NCBI GenBank assembly: GCA_900549775.1
Contig: URPR01000003.1
Location: 20,897-84,896 of the forward strand
Length of the DNA: 64,000 bases
Source of the DNA: an uncultured Oscillospiraceae bacterium
Lineage (GTDB): Bacteria; Bacillota; Clostridia; Oscillospirales; Acutalibacteraceae
Reading direction: 5' to 3'
The stretch's first letter is position 1. Every line of letters begins with the position of its first letter. Shown here in pieces: positions 1 through 8,007 of the stretch. The translations under genes and the position numbers were made by a program. The notes beneath the pieces are model-generated. The model saw only the letters and a list, made by a program, of their open reading frames with translations. It searched no databases and was not told where the DNA came from.

Positions 1-47
1 TGGAGAATTATTGGCACTTTACAAACCTTATTACTCATTTTTTCCAT
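1..47 (-). CDS. N-terminus of a C39-peptidase ABC exporter (NHLM/NHLP bacteriocin type), cut by the window edge
   Basis: Only the first 15 codons are present and the gene runs off the left edge. An ATG at 47 follows AAAGGAGAAAGG at good spacing. The peptide reads MEKMSNKVCKVPIIL and the next partial codon begins CA, as for Gln. The stretch KVPIIL(Q) is the usual beginning of the C39 cysteine-peptidase domain of peptidase-containing ABC exporters, in which a Glu-Cys-Gly catalytic motif follows a few residues later. These proteins cleave a double-glycine leader from a peptide and export the core. The next gene upstream in the operon (98-991) is the matching membrane-fusion protein, which is the main support. 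The assignment rests on a very short stretch plus context. Confidence 0.6.
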   Translation of the reverse strand, partial: MEKMSNKVCKVPIIL

Positions 48-97
48 CCTTTCTCCTTTATTTATAAACTTTTCTTTTTAATTCGATTTAAATAAAA

Positions 98-991
98 TTA
101 AATTAATAAGTCTATCGGGTGCTTAGCTTCTGTAACGAATTTTACATTACATACAGTTCCGACATCTACCGCCAAATTTGCACCTTTACTATTTGACCAC
201 TCAAACCCACTCTTCGTATTCGTATCAACATTTATCCTGATCCTAACTTCTACGCAGTCCCCTGTTAAGTCTAGTGCCGTAATATATTTTTTCGTCCCCA
301 TAGCGCTAACTATACTTTCCTCTGTTATCGTACTAGTTCCTATCCTACTAACTGTGCCTATCATATACCCGTATTCTTCTCTTTTTACATTCAGCGGAGT
401 GACTTGAGCGGCCATTCCTACTTTAAAGTTCATAGCAGCAGAATACGGCACATAAGCTAAAATTTCTTTAGTATTTGATGCACTCTGATCTGATACATTT
501 ATAGCTACCTGATCTCCTTCTTGCACATTGGCCCTCAAAGAAGTTATCCCATTGATGGTACCAGGTTTGTCCGCTACTACAAAAGAACTAGTAATATACT
601 GGTATTTCAAAGCGTCTAAGCTTGCGCTGTTTGCTGCTCCAGTTGCTTGTAATGTAGCAATTTGCTGTAATAATTCTGTATTTGGTATAACGGCTAAAAC
701 GTCGCCCTTTTCTACAATGCTATTTTCTTTTACCAAGACGTCCGTTACAACGCCGTTAGAAACTGAATTAGAAATTATAACACTGTCAGCCGGAAACACA
801 ACTCCCTTAGCGTCCGTTCCAGATGAAATGTTTCCAGTAAAAGCCCATATTCCAACCAAAATGGCCATTACAACAATTGCAGAAATGATAACCCAAATAT
901 AAGGCCTTGTTATCCTTACATGCTGGTCTAACTGCTCCGGATTTGAAACTGTTTCCAAAGCTTCATCTCTGAAAAGTTTTTTTTCTTCCAT
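98..991 (-). CDS. HlyD-type membrane-fusion (secretion) protein of an NHLM bacteriocin export system
   Basis: Protein of 297 aa, ATG preceded by AAAGGAGG with 7-nt spacing. The N-terminus (LFRDEALETVSNPEQLDQHV near residues 6-25) matches the characteristic opening of NHLM bacteriocin system secretion proteins, where LFR-EAL and SPEQLDQ are conserved. One membrane segment follows at about residues 31-52. After it comes a biotinyl-lipoyl-like barrel (about 75-105), a short spacer with little coiled coil, and a C-terminal beta-barrel region. The protein would sit in the cell membrane and couple the C39-peptidase ABC exporter, whose gene starts 50 bp downstream, to peptide release. The upstream neighbour in the same operon is a receptor-like lipoprotein 33 bp away. 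Family recognition is by eye. Confidence 0.82.
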   Translation of the reverse strand: MEEKKLFRDEALETVSNPEQLDQHVRITRPYIWVIISAIVVMAILVGIWAFTGNISSGTDAKGVVFPADSVIISNSVSNGVVTDVLVKENSIVEKGDVLAVIPNTELLQQIATLQATGAANSASLDALKYQYITSSFVVADKPGTINGITSLRANVQEGDQVAINVSDQSASNTKEILAYVPYSAAMNFKVGMAAQVTPLNVKREEYGYMIGTVSRIGTSTITEESIVSAMGTKKYITALDLTGDCVEVRIRINVDTNTKSGFEWSNSKGANLAVDVGTVCNVKFVTEAKHPIDLLI

Positions 992-1024
992 AAATCTTCC
1001 TCCTTTAGTTTTTATTAAAAACCA

Positions 1025-2158
1025 TTATTTTGCATTCTCATTTTCTTCACGCCATACCTTGCCGTTCTTTATTACCCAATATTTAGGCGTTTTGTCCAAT
1101 TTGCCACTTTGTTTGAACTTAATCTGAGTTACCCCATTATATCCCTTTTCGTTCATCATAGCTTCAACAAACTCTTTGGCTGTGGTAACTTCTTTTAAAT
1201 TGCTTGCAATCATTTTAATAAGATCAAAACCTTGTGCACTTATACTCGTTATGTCTAAATAAGTAATTTTAGATTCATTTTCATCATAAAATCTCTGTAA
1301 TTTTTCATTAGAATCTACAGGGTAAGAGCTAGGCATTATCATACCTTCTAAATATTTGCCATAATCATTCATATAAGATAAATCATTAAAATACGCATCG
1401 GCCAATATTTTCATGTTCGGGTCGCGTTCTTTTATAAGCTTAACCAGTTCTACGGCCCAGTCCATATCGTCAAAACTCAAAACTACAGCTTGTACTCCTA
1501 AAACTTTCCATCTATTCCAAACTTCATCAAATTCACTTTGCTTGTTTGGCCCAGAAACTAAATCTATAATCGTGCTAACGCCATTACCACTAACTGCATC
1601 GTTAAATCCTTCTTGGAAATTTAAAGAATACTCTGAGTTTGAATGAGCTACAGCTATCCATTTATAACCTTTCTTTATTACATATTGTCCCAACGCATTT
1701 CCTGCATCCTCTGCCGATATTGTCATATTAAACACGTATTCATATCCTGCATTCATTGTTTTATCATAACATCCGTCTATTATAAATAAAGGTTTTTTCG
1801 CGTCATTAAACAGCGTCGCTATCGTATCAACAATCTCAAACGATTGGAAAGTAAATGCCATTTGGAATTTTTCATCAGTAGCTACTTGCTGTGCATTTGT
1901 AATACCATTGTCATAACTTCTACCATCATCAAAAAGTTTGTATTTTACAGTTATTCCTTCTTGTGCCAATTTAGCAATAGCTAAATCTACACCCGCTAAA
2001 AAATCTTGCCTTTCCTCAAAATCTGCATTTGAACCCAAAAATGCTATGTTTAATTCTTTATTGCTCTTAAGTGGGTTCCAAACATCAGATTGGCCACATC
2101 CTGTAAGTAGCAATGTACATAACAGAACAGATAACAAAACACTAATTATTCTTTTCAT
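1025..2158 (-). CDS. LivJ-like type I substrate-binding lipoprotein in the bacteriocin export operon
   Basis: Lipoprotein of about 377 aa. Starting at the ATG at 2158 (GGAG 6 nt upstream) gives MKRIISVLLSVLL and a lipobox LLTGC with Cys near residue 21; an ATG 12 bp upstream has its SD too close. The mature part looks like a two-lobed type I periplasmic-binding protein of the Leu/Ile/Val or Peripla_BP_6 type: an N-terminal beta-alpha start (LNIAFLGSN), NAQQVATDEKFQMAFTFQS, an inter-domain QGFDLI segment, and a C-terminal VTQIKFKQSGK-type strand. No cognate permease or ATPase for amino-acid uptake is nearby. The gene instead leads into the HlyD adaptor and the C39 exporter, so it may sense or bind the exported peptide or an inducer. 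That role is inference. Confidence 0.75.
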   Translation of the reverse strand: MKRIISVLLSVLLCTLLLTGCGQSDVWNPLKSNKELNIAFLGSNADFEERQDFLAGVDLAIAKLAQEGITVKYKLFDDGRSYDNGITNAQQVATDEKFQMAFTFQSFEIVDTIATLFNDAKKPLFIIDGCYDKTMNAGYEYVFNMTISAEDAGNALGQYVIKKGYKWIAVAHSNSEYSLNFQEGFNDAVSGNGVSTIIDLVSGPNKQSEFDEVWNRWKVLGVQAVVLSFDDMDWAVELVKLIKERDPNMKILADAYFNDLSYMNDYGKYLEGMIMPSSYPVDSNEKLQRFYDENESKITYLDITSISAQGFDLIKMIASNLKEVTTAKEFVEAMMNEKGYNGVTQIKFKQSGKLDKTPKYWVIKNGKVWREENENAK

Positions 2159-2544
2159 TTCGCACTCCATTTCTCCACCATTGTAATTTTTTACTTGAGG
2201 ACTTTTAGTGATGGCTATTAAAGTCCTCGTAATGATATACTTAAAGTAATTTACCCTTCCTCCTTTTTAAGTAATAATCTACTGTTTTTGAATATTATGT
2301 GCATATTTTTTATATATTGCTACAAATCAATTATATAATGCGATTTTATAAAAGTCAATATAAAATTTAGTTGTAAAAATATTTTTTATAATTTTTAAAC
2401 AAATCAGAATTATAGCGTATAAATTAATGTAGTTTTCTACACAAATAAACTTACATTTTACTACAAATTATTTTTAAAATGTTCTATACAAAAAAATAAA
2501 ATATGCTAAAATAGAAATAAAATAAAACTCTAAGGAGCTTTTTA
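2159..2544. other. Divergent AT-rich intergenic region with hairpin and orphan SD-like site
   Basis: About 385 bp between the minus-strand lipoprotein gene and oppA, read in both directions; I see no convincing ORF here and no obvious leader-peptide gene. It holds a 9-bp inverted repeat (GAGGACTTT at 2197-2205 with AAAGTCCTC at 2220-2228), which would form in the 5' leader of the minus-strand operon. On the minus strand there is a perfect AAGGAGG at about 2260-2269 with no ATG, GTG or TTG at working distance. A small palindrome TGTAG-TTTT-CTACA lies near 2429. An extended -10-like TGCTAAAAT at 2504-2512 could serve oppA. Confidence 0.5.
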
Positions 2545-4146
2545 ATGAAAAAAATAGTTGCTATGCTTTTAATCTTCATTATGTGCTTTTCCTTTTCTGC
2601 GTGTCACAGCAGCAAGCCTTCCATTCAAGCAATAAAGTATAACTTAGATGCTGAACCCAAAACTCTAGACCCTCAAGTTGCTAATGATTTTTCTTCTAAT
2701 ACTGTCATATTAAATATTTTTGAGGGACTAACTAGAATAGGCGAAAATAATGAAGTTTTGCTCGGAGTTGCTTCCTCCTGGACAAATAACGAAGATTTCA
2801 CTTCCTTCACTTTTAATTTACAGCAAGGTTTAACCTGGGCAGATAAAAATAAAACTCCATTAACTGCAAACGATTTCGAGTTTGCAATTAAAAGAGTCTT
2901 AGATCCGAAAACAAATTCTCCCCTGGTTCATACACTATATTGTATAAAAAACGCTAAAAGCATTCACTTAAACGAAAAATCAAAACTTCCCCTCGGTGTA
3001 AGCGTCATTGACAAATACACCATAAAATTTGATCTTGAATCACCATATGAAAATTTCCCAAAACTCTTAGCTACGCCGCCTACTATGCCTTGTAACAAAG
3101 ATTTCTTTGAGTCTTGCGCCGGACAATACGGTTTATCTCACACTAGCGTCATCTGCAATGGACCATTCAAAATAAAAAATAAGTACGGCTGGGAGCATTT
3201 TAAGACGTTAACGCTTGTAAAAAACGATATCTATTCAGGAAGTAATGCCACATGTGCAGAAGGTATAAATTTCACAATAAATAAAAGTATACAAAACGTT
3301 GCATCTGAAATAAAAAATGGTTCTTTAACAGCTGCGCCCCTTCCCATAGACGAAACAGATAAAGCAAAAGATAAAAACCTCAATTTACTCCCATTCAATA
3401 ACGTTTTGTGGGTTTTAACTTTTAATTGTGAAAACGAAGTTTTTTCAAATGTAAATGTCAGAAAAGGTATCTTAACTTCAATAAACAGAGAGTTCGCTCT
3501 AAATAGCTTGCCATCAAACTGTCAAATCGAAAACGATATTATATCAAATAAAATGCAAGTAAATGACATTCTTTTCAGAGATGTTGCGCAAAGCAATGAC
3601 TGCCTAAAAGAAGAAGCTAATTCGAAAAGTTATCTTGACAAGGGATTGAGTGAACTTAAAATAAAAGCCTTGCCCAAAGTAACAATAACTTGTCTAGACA
3701 GTCCGGAAATCAAAAAAATGGTTAGCAATATCCTTGAAAATTTAAATGAAAAATTAAACTTTCATTTCAACATGAATCCTGTGCAGTTCAACGAATTAAC
3801 CAATCATGTTAATAACGCAGATTTTCAAATCGCGCTTACTCCTATATATAGTGATAATGACTCAGCTTTAAGCTTCTTAGAAAAGTTTACGTCGGATTGT
3901 AAGTCCAACATATCTTGCTACAAAAGTCAAGCTTACGATAAGCTGTTAAGCCTTGCAAAAACTACATCGAACAAAAACGAGTGTATAAAACTGTTAACAG
4001 AAACTGAAAAAACCTTAAACAGTGCCGCTGTAGTTTACCCTATGTTTAGCCAAATACAGTACTTTGCCATAAGTCCAAAGTTTTCTGGAATAGTTGTTCA
4101 TCCATATAAAGAAGGAATAGATTTTTCTCACATTAAAAAAACTTAA
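2545..4146 (+). CDS. OppA-like peptide ABC transporter substrate-binding lipoprotein
   Basis: Protein of 533 aa, ATG preceded by AAGGAG with 7-nt spacing. The signal peptide ends in lipobox FSAC (Cys20). The mature protein shows family 5 solute-binding features: an N-terminal DAEPKTLDPQ strand, an NIFEGLTR helix, SWTNNEDFTSFTFNLQQGL, and LTANDFEFAIKRVLDP, all hallmarks of OppA/DppA. It would bind oligopeptides (or nickel or other ligands in this broad family) outside the membrane and hand them to an Opp-type permease. No permease or ATPase genes adjoin it, so it is an orphan binding protein here. A hairpin terminator follows at 4291. Confidence 0.88.
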   Translation: MKKIVAMLLIFIMCFSFSACHSSKPSIQAIKYNLDAEPKTLDPQVANDFSSNTVILNIFEGLTRIGENNEVLLGVASSWTNNEDFTSFTFNLQQGLTWADKNKTPLTANDFEFAIKRVLDPKTNSPLVHTLYCIKNAKSIHLNEKSKLPLGVSVIDKYTIKFDLESPYENFPKLLATPPTMPCNKDFFESCAGQYGLSHTSVICNGPFKIKNKYGWEHFKTLTLVKNDIYSGSNATCAEGINFTINKSIQNVASEIKNGSLTAAPLPIDETDKAKDKNLNLLPFNNVLWVLTFNCENEVFSNVNVRKGILTSINREFALNSLPSNCQIENDIISNKMQVNDILFRDVAQSNDCLKEEANSKSYLDKGLSELKIKALPKVTITCLDSPEIKKMVSNILENLNEKLNFHFNMNPVQFNELTNHVNNADFQIALTPIYSDNDSALSFLEKFTSDCKSNISCYKSQAYDKLLSLAKTTSNKNECIKLLTETEKTLNSAAVVYPMFSQIQYFAISPKFSGIVVHPYKEGIDFSHIKKT

Positions 4147-4513
4147 ATTTTTATTATATACTTAACTCCGCGCTCATTAGAACTTCCTACAAATTTTTAT
4201 AGCATCACTCGTCACACTTACAACCTTTAAGCTGTCTAATCTCTTTTGTATTTTATATCAATAAAATCTCCGCAATTTTCCTTGACCTTCTAGCTACGTA
4301 TCTAATACGTGGCTATTTTTGTAACTTAATTACTTGCATTCTAAAAAACGTTCCATATAAATAAACACTCCTGCATAATCTCCTTATAAATTAACAAAAA
4401 GTTCATAAACCTTTAATAGTTTATTCACCACTCCAAAACTCTGAAATGATATAATAATTTTGTCATTAAGCAAAGACAAAAAATAATAAAAAAACAAAAG
4501 GGAGTTATGTAAA
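4147..4513. other. Intergenic region between oppA-like gene and repeat-protein gene
   Basis: About 370 bp without a credible gene. It holds the intrinsic terminator at 4291-4321 and, near 4447-4455, TGA-TATAAT, an extended -10 that would start transcription of the downstream repeat-protein gene. No good -35 is seen. A minus-strand reading frame overlapping 4384-4677 runs through this promoter and the next gene's signal-peptide region and has no SD, so I do not call it. Confidence 0.5.
4291..4321 (+). terminator. Intrinsic terminator
   Basis: TAGCTACGTAT, a three-base loop CTA, then ATACGTGGCTA gives an 11-bp stem with one T-G pair, followed by TTTTTG. It lies 145 bp after the oppA-like stop codon. 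Confidence 0.75.
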
Positions 4514-5581
4514 ATGAAAAACAAAAAATTAATCGCAGGTATTTTAACATGTTCAATGATTGGTGGATCAGCTGCTAGCTTGTCTTGCTTTGCTGAAAAT
4601 TCTCCAGAAGCCATTATAGCTAGTGCCACTAGCCAAGCTGTAAATCCTAGTTTAACAGTGGTTGAGGAATCAAACAAATCTAGAGAAATTTCTGAATCAG
4701 AAAAAAAAGATCATAACATTGAGAGCGCTCGAGAAGAGAAAGAAACCCCTCTTTCATCAACAAATTCACCAGCACAAGCAAGTTCTCGTTCAACAGTGCT
4801 TGAAAAATTAATGGAACTTAGAGAATCTTGCGAAGCACGCTTAAACAATGATATTTCTGGATCAGAAAAAAGAGCACTAGAAATGAAAATAAAAAATATA
4901 GATCACAACATTGAGCGCGCTCAAGCAGGAAAAGAAGTCCCTTCTTCAGCATTTGAACTGCCAGCAATACTAACAAAGTCTACAAGCAAACCTCTAGAGG
5001 AAAAATCACCTAAATTTAACTGGAAGAAAATAGCCATAGGTGCCGGAGTCATCGCTTTAACGGTCGGCAGTGGATATGCAGCTTATAAATTCATTCCTGC
5101 TGTTCAAGACGCTATAAATAACAATGTTCTACCTTTAGCACAAAGTGGGCTTGATAAAGCTGGAAATTATACCAGTTCTGCTTTAAGCACTACAAAAAAT
5201 TTCGCAGGAGATTTATACAGCAACCTTTATAAGTCTGGAAAAAATGTTCTGTCCCTGGCTCAGACTGGACTCGATGCAGCTGAAATTTATACCAGTTCTG
5301 CTTTAAGCACTACAAAGAACTTTGCAGGAAGTTTATACAGTAGCATTTCTAAGTCTGGAAAAAATGTTCTGTCTTTAGTTCATGTTGGGCTCGATAAAAT
5401 CGGAAATTTTACCGATTCTGCTTTCAATTCTACAAGAAGCTATATATCCCATTCATGTAGTAATCTCTATTACTATATTTCAAGTAAATCACATTCTAAC
5501 TTCAGCGAAAATGAAATTAGTTTAAATTTATCAAACAATACTTCACCTATTAAGGACAACTCTACATGCCCAGCTATATAA
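4514..5581 (+). CDS. Secreted or membrane-anchored protein with three 40-residue repeats, function unknown
   Basis: Protein of 355 aa, ATG after GGGAG, with an extended -10 upstream (TGATATAAT at 4447-4455). Residues 1-27 form a signal peptide ending near SLSCFA. Residues 28-165 are Ser/Glu/Lys-rich and contain an internal duplication around DHNIE (residues 66 and 130). A hydrophobic glycine-rich segment follows at about 172-193. Three tandem repeats of exactly 40 residues (about 204-243, 244-283, 284-323) then share the pattern NVL-LA--GLD---YTSSALSTTKNFAG-LYS; the third is decayed. The repeats look amphipathic and apolipophorin-like, but I do not recognise a named family. The gene is a single transcription unit ending at the terminator at 5600. 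Function cannot be given. Confidence 0.7.
   Translation: MKNKKLIAGILTCSMIGGSAASLSCFAENSPEAIIASATSQAVNPSLTVVEESNKSREISESEKKDHNIESAREEKETPLSSTNSPAQASSRSTVLEKLMELRESCEARLNNDISGSEKRALEMKIKNIDHNIERAQAGKEVPSSAFELPAILTKSTSKPLEEKSPKFNWKKIAIGAGVIALTVGSGYAAYKFIPAVQDAINNNVLPLAQSGLDKAGNYTSSALSTTKNFAGDLYSNLYKSGKNVLSLAQTGLDAAEIYTSSALSTTKNFAGSLYSSISKSGKNVLSLVHVGLDKIGNFTDSAFNSTRSYISHSCSNLYYYISSKSHSNFSENEISLNLSNNTSPIKDNSTCPAI
5123..5482 (+). repeat. 120-bp in-frame tandem repeat, three copies
   Basis: Units at about 5123-5242, 5243-5362 and 5363-5482. Copies 1 and 2 are nearly identical at DNA level over the segment ACCAGTTCTGCTTTAAGCAC, while copy 3 is diverged. The period of 120 bp keeps the reading frame and encodes a 40-residue protein repeat, which suggests a fairly recent expansion. 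Confidence 0.85.
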
Positions 5582-5599
5582 GTCTAACCTAAAATATCA

Positions 5600-5630
5600 A
5601 AAAGAGGCACCTACAAAGTACCTCTTTTTA
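5600..5630. terminator. Bidirectional terminator between convergent genes
   Basis: AAAGAGGCAC / GTACCTCTTT form a 10-bp stem with one mismatch around a short loop, with A- and T-runs on both sides, so it can serve both the plus-strand repeat-protein gene and the minus-strand GLUG gene. It is followed by a pure AATTT pentamer run (about 5 copies) up to about 5655. Confidence 0.75.
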
Positions 5631-5655
5631 ATTTAATTTAATTTAATTTAATTTG
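5630..5655. repeat. AATTT pentanucleotide tandem repeat
   Basis: About five uninterrupted copies of AATTT lie just inside the end of the GLUG-protein transcript (stop codon at 5659). It is a simple-sequence tract and could vary in copy number. Confidence 0.8.
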
Positions 5656-5658
5656 ATC

Positions 5659-6969
5659 TTATTTTGCATTTTTGTATTCTATAGTTGTACATTCTGCATT
5701 ACAGTTTCTTACTTGCCCTCGAGCATCGTTCCAGTAGTCTTTACAAATAATCGTTCCTGCTAAAAATAACGTTTTTATTTCACCTTTGACATCACAGTTT
5801 TCTACGAGTCCCCCATTACTACTCAAAGCAAACTTACTAAAAAGCTTGTTGTCTCCTGAAACATTTTGGGCCGCTATGCCGCCAACTATTACTCCTGATA
5901 TACAGCCTTCTACCTTACAGTTTTTTATCGTCTCATAGTTTTTGGCAGCTATTCCACCAACTTTGTAAGCATTTATCGCTCCTTTAACTGTACAATTTTC
6001 AATTAAGCCATTATTTGTAGAAACAATTCCCCCTGCTGATCCATCGTTGCTTTTCGATTCGCAACTTTTCTGATTTTCAATATATAATTCATATTTCACA
6101 TTTATATCGATATTTTTATTGTTAATATAAGAATCTACGCTACATTCCGATATTTTGCCGTAGTTAAATGAACTAATTCCACCTGTTTCGGGATTAATGA
6201 AACCATCACTCATATTTGAACTTTTTGATGCACAATTAGTAAGTGCCGCTTTTACATCGCAATTTTCAATAATAGAATAATTATATCCCGCTATGCCGGC
6301 ACACACTAGGTCCTGCGATATAAACTTCCCTCTGACATTGCAGTTTCTTATTTTTCCGTAGTTGTTTAAGCAAATCCCTATTGATCCTGTATTCCCCTCT
6401 ACACTGGCTCTAACATTACAGTTTTCTATCAATCCATAGTTTGTGTCACAAAGGCCAGACAATGCTATTTTGCTATCACCTTTTGTAGTTATTTTCCCAG
6501 CTATGTTTAAATTTTTTACTTCACCGTGTTTACCAATACAACCGAAAATAGCACTACTTTTAATGTTTTTATTATCGTTTGTAAAATTATTCACATTGCA
6601 GTTTATGGTGTATCCGTTGCCGTCAAAGGTTCCGTTAAAGCTTCTAGACTTTTTAAAAAAGTTCTTAATGAATTTATTGTTAGATATGCAATAGCCTATC
6701 GATTCCCAGCTGGTAGCCTTTCCATCAACACTTTCATCTGAAGTCAAATTTATGTCACCTGCAAGCCTTATACACTGCCCTTTGAAATCATTTCCGGAAT
6801 TTACCTCTTTTGCAAGTGTTTCTAACTCCATTAAAGAACTTATTGTAACTGTACTTATTTCTTCATTTGTAGGTAAATTGCCATTTTCAAGAGCAAACAG
6901 AGTATTAGTAACCCCTCCGAAAAAAAAGCTTAACGTTACTAAACAAATCTTCATATTTCTTCTAATCAT
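5659..6969 (-). CDS. Secreted GLUG-motif repeat protein, probable surface protein
   Basis: Protein of 436 aa. An N-terminal signal peptide (about residues 1-27, ending near LFALENG) is followed by a TISSLMELETLAKEVNSG-type lead-in and FDGNGYTINC, as in secreted beta-helix proteins. Many short imperfect repeats of the GLUG kind follow, with the pattern GGIAA-NYG-I-NC-V-G recurring about ten times from residue 140 onward. Such repeats build right-handed beta-helix or adhesin-like stalks in other proteins. No LPXTG, dockerin or membrane anchor is visible at the C-terminus, so attachment is unclear. It is monocistronic and convergent with the repeat protein to the left. Binding partner unknown. 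Confidence 0.75.
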   Translation of the reverse strand: MIRRNMKICLVTLSFFFGGVTNTLFALENGNLPTNEEISTVTISSLMELETLAKEVNSGNDFKGQCIRLAGDINLTSDESVDGKATSWESIGYCISNNKFIKNFFKKSRSFNGTFDGNGYTINCNVNNFTNDNKNIKSSAIFGCIGKHGEVKNLNIAGKITTKGDSKIALSGLCDTNYGLIENCNVRASVEGNTGSIGICLNNYGKIRNCNVRGKFISQDLVCAGIAGYNYSIIENCDVKAALTNCASKSSNMSDGFINPETGGISSFNYGKISECSVDSYINNKNIDINVKYELYIENQKSCESKSNDGSAGGIVSTNNGLIENCTVKGAINAYKVGGIAAKNYETIKNCKVEGCISGVIVGGIAAQNVSGDNKLFSKFALSSNGGLVENCDVKGEIKTLFLAGTIICKDYWNDARGQVRNCNAECTTIEYKNAK

Positions 6970-7082
6970 AAACGTGTTCCTGCCTTTCTAAAAATATAAA
7001 CTATAAAAGTTCAAACCTAATGAATATTTTTTTACATTGTACCACATTTACAATTAAAATGGAATATATTATCTACAAAATA

Positions 7083-8003
7083 TTATTTCTTTAGTGTTGC
7101 CATCAGTGCAACCCAACCATTTTCTTCTCGTCTGTGTAAAATATTCATACATTCCGGCAAAGCATCTAACACATCCTTTTCACGAGCGTCTATTATCCCG
7201 CTCATTATGTAAATAGTATCCTGGTGCATATACTTTTCTATCTTCTCATTCAGATCAATCAAAACATCCGCTACTATATTGGCAAATATTATATCAAATT
7301 TTCCTTGAACTTTATCTACTAAGTTCCCCGCTACAACAGTAAATTTGTCTTGTACAGAATTTATTTTGGCATTTTCTATGGCTGTTTTCACAGCAAGTTC
7401 ATCTATGTCTATGCCCAAGACGGACTTGGCTCCTAGCAAGAGAGATGCAACCCCTAATATACCACTTCCACAACCTATATCTAAGACCTTGCTATTTTCA
7501 TTAATAACTTTTTCCATCATTTCCAGGCATAATTTAGTCGTTTCATGCGCACCCGTCCCAAAGGCCAGACCTGGGTCAATTTTAACAACTTTTTTACCTT
7601 TAATTTTGTCATCTATTTTTTCCCACGTGGGGCAAATCACTAAACTTTCCCCCACATTTATTGGTTTAAAATATTTTTTCCAATTATTAATAAAACTATC
7701 TACATCACAAGAGCTCATAGAAATATCATTTTCTATTTTTGCCGCAGCCAAACGCTCTCTAAGGAAAGCTATGGATTCATTTGGATTTTCCTCCGGTTTT
7801 ATATAAACATGAATAATAGCAATGTCGCGGTTCTTGCTCAACAAGTCCTCATCTATCAAATCAGTATGTGCAATTTCCTTAGCTTCATTTTCAAGGTTTG
7901 AATAATCCTCAATATAGATTCCATGCGGCACCACCATATTAGCTATACTTTCAGCTAATTCAATGTCCTTAACAGGTACTTTTAATCTTATTTCTGTCCA
8001 CAT
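7083..8003 (-). CDS. prmA: Ribosomal protein L11 methyltransferase
   Basis: Protein of 306 aa using the ATG at 8003. This start gives the family's usual MWTEIRLKV opening and has GGAG nine nt upstream inside the end of dnaJ; a longer frame reaching 8087 would overlap dnaJ. The C-terminal half is a class I SAM methyltransferase with motif I VLDIGCGSGILGVA, an acidic GIDID and the PrmA-type FANIVADVL. It methylates ribosomal protein L11. It is the last gene of the hrcA-dnaK-dnaJ operon, with a 4-bp gap after dnaJ, a neighbourhood common in Firmicutes. Confidence 0.95.
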   Translation of the reverse strand: MWTEIRLKVPVKDIELAESIANMVVPHGIYIEDYSNLENEAKEIAHTDLIDEDLLSKNRDIAIIHVYIKPEENPNESIAFLRERLAAAKIENDISMSSCDVDSFINNWKKYFKPINVGESLVICPTWEKIDDKIKGKKVVKIDPGLAFGTGAHETTKLCLEMMEKVINENSKVLDIGCGSGILGVASLLLGAKSVLGIDIDELAVKTAIENAKINSVQDKFTVVAGNLVDKVQGKFDIIFANIVADVLIDLNEKIEKYMHQDTIYIMSGIIDAREKDVLDALPECMNILHRREENGWVALMATLKK

Positions 8004-8007
8004 ATTT

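Noticed and set aside
4384..4677. Minus-strand 97-codon frame
   Set aside because: It overlaps the promoter and signal-peptide region of the plus-strand repeat-protein gene and has no SD or family resemblance.
5123..5482. Regular repeats that could suggest a CRISPR array
   Set aside because: The period is 120 bp, in frame within a coding sequence, with no short repeat-spacer pattern.
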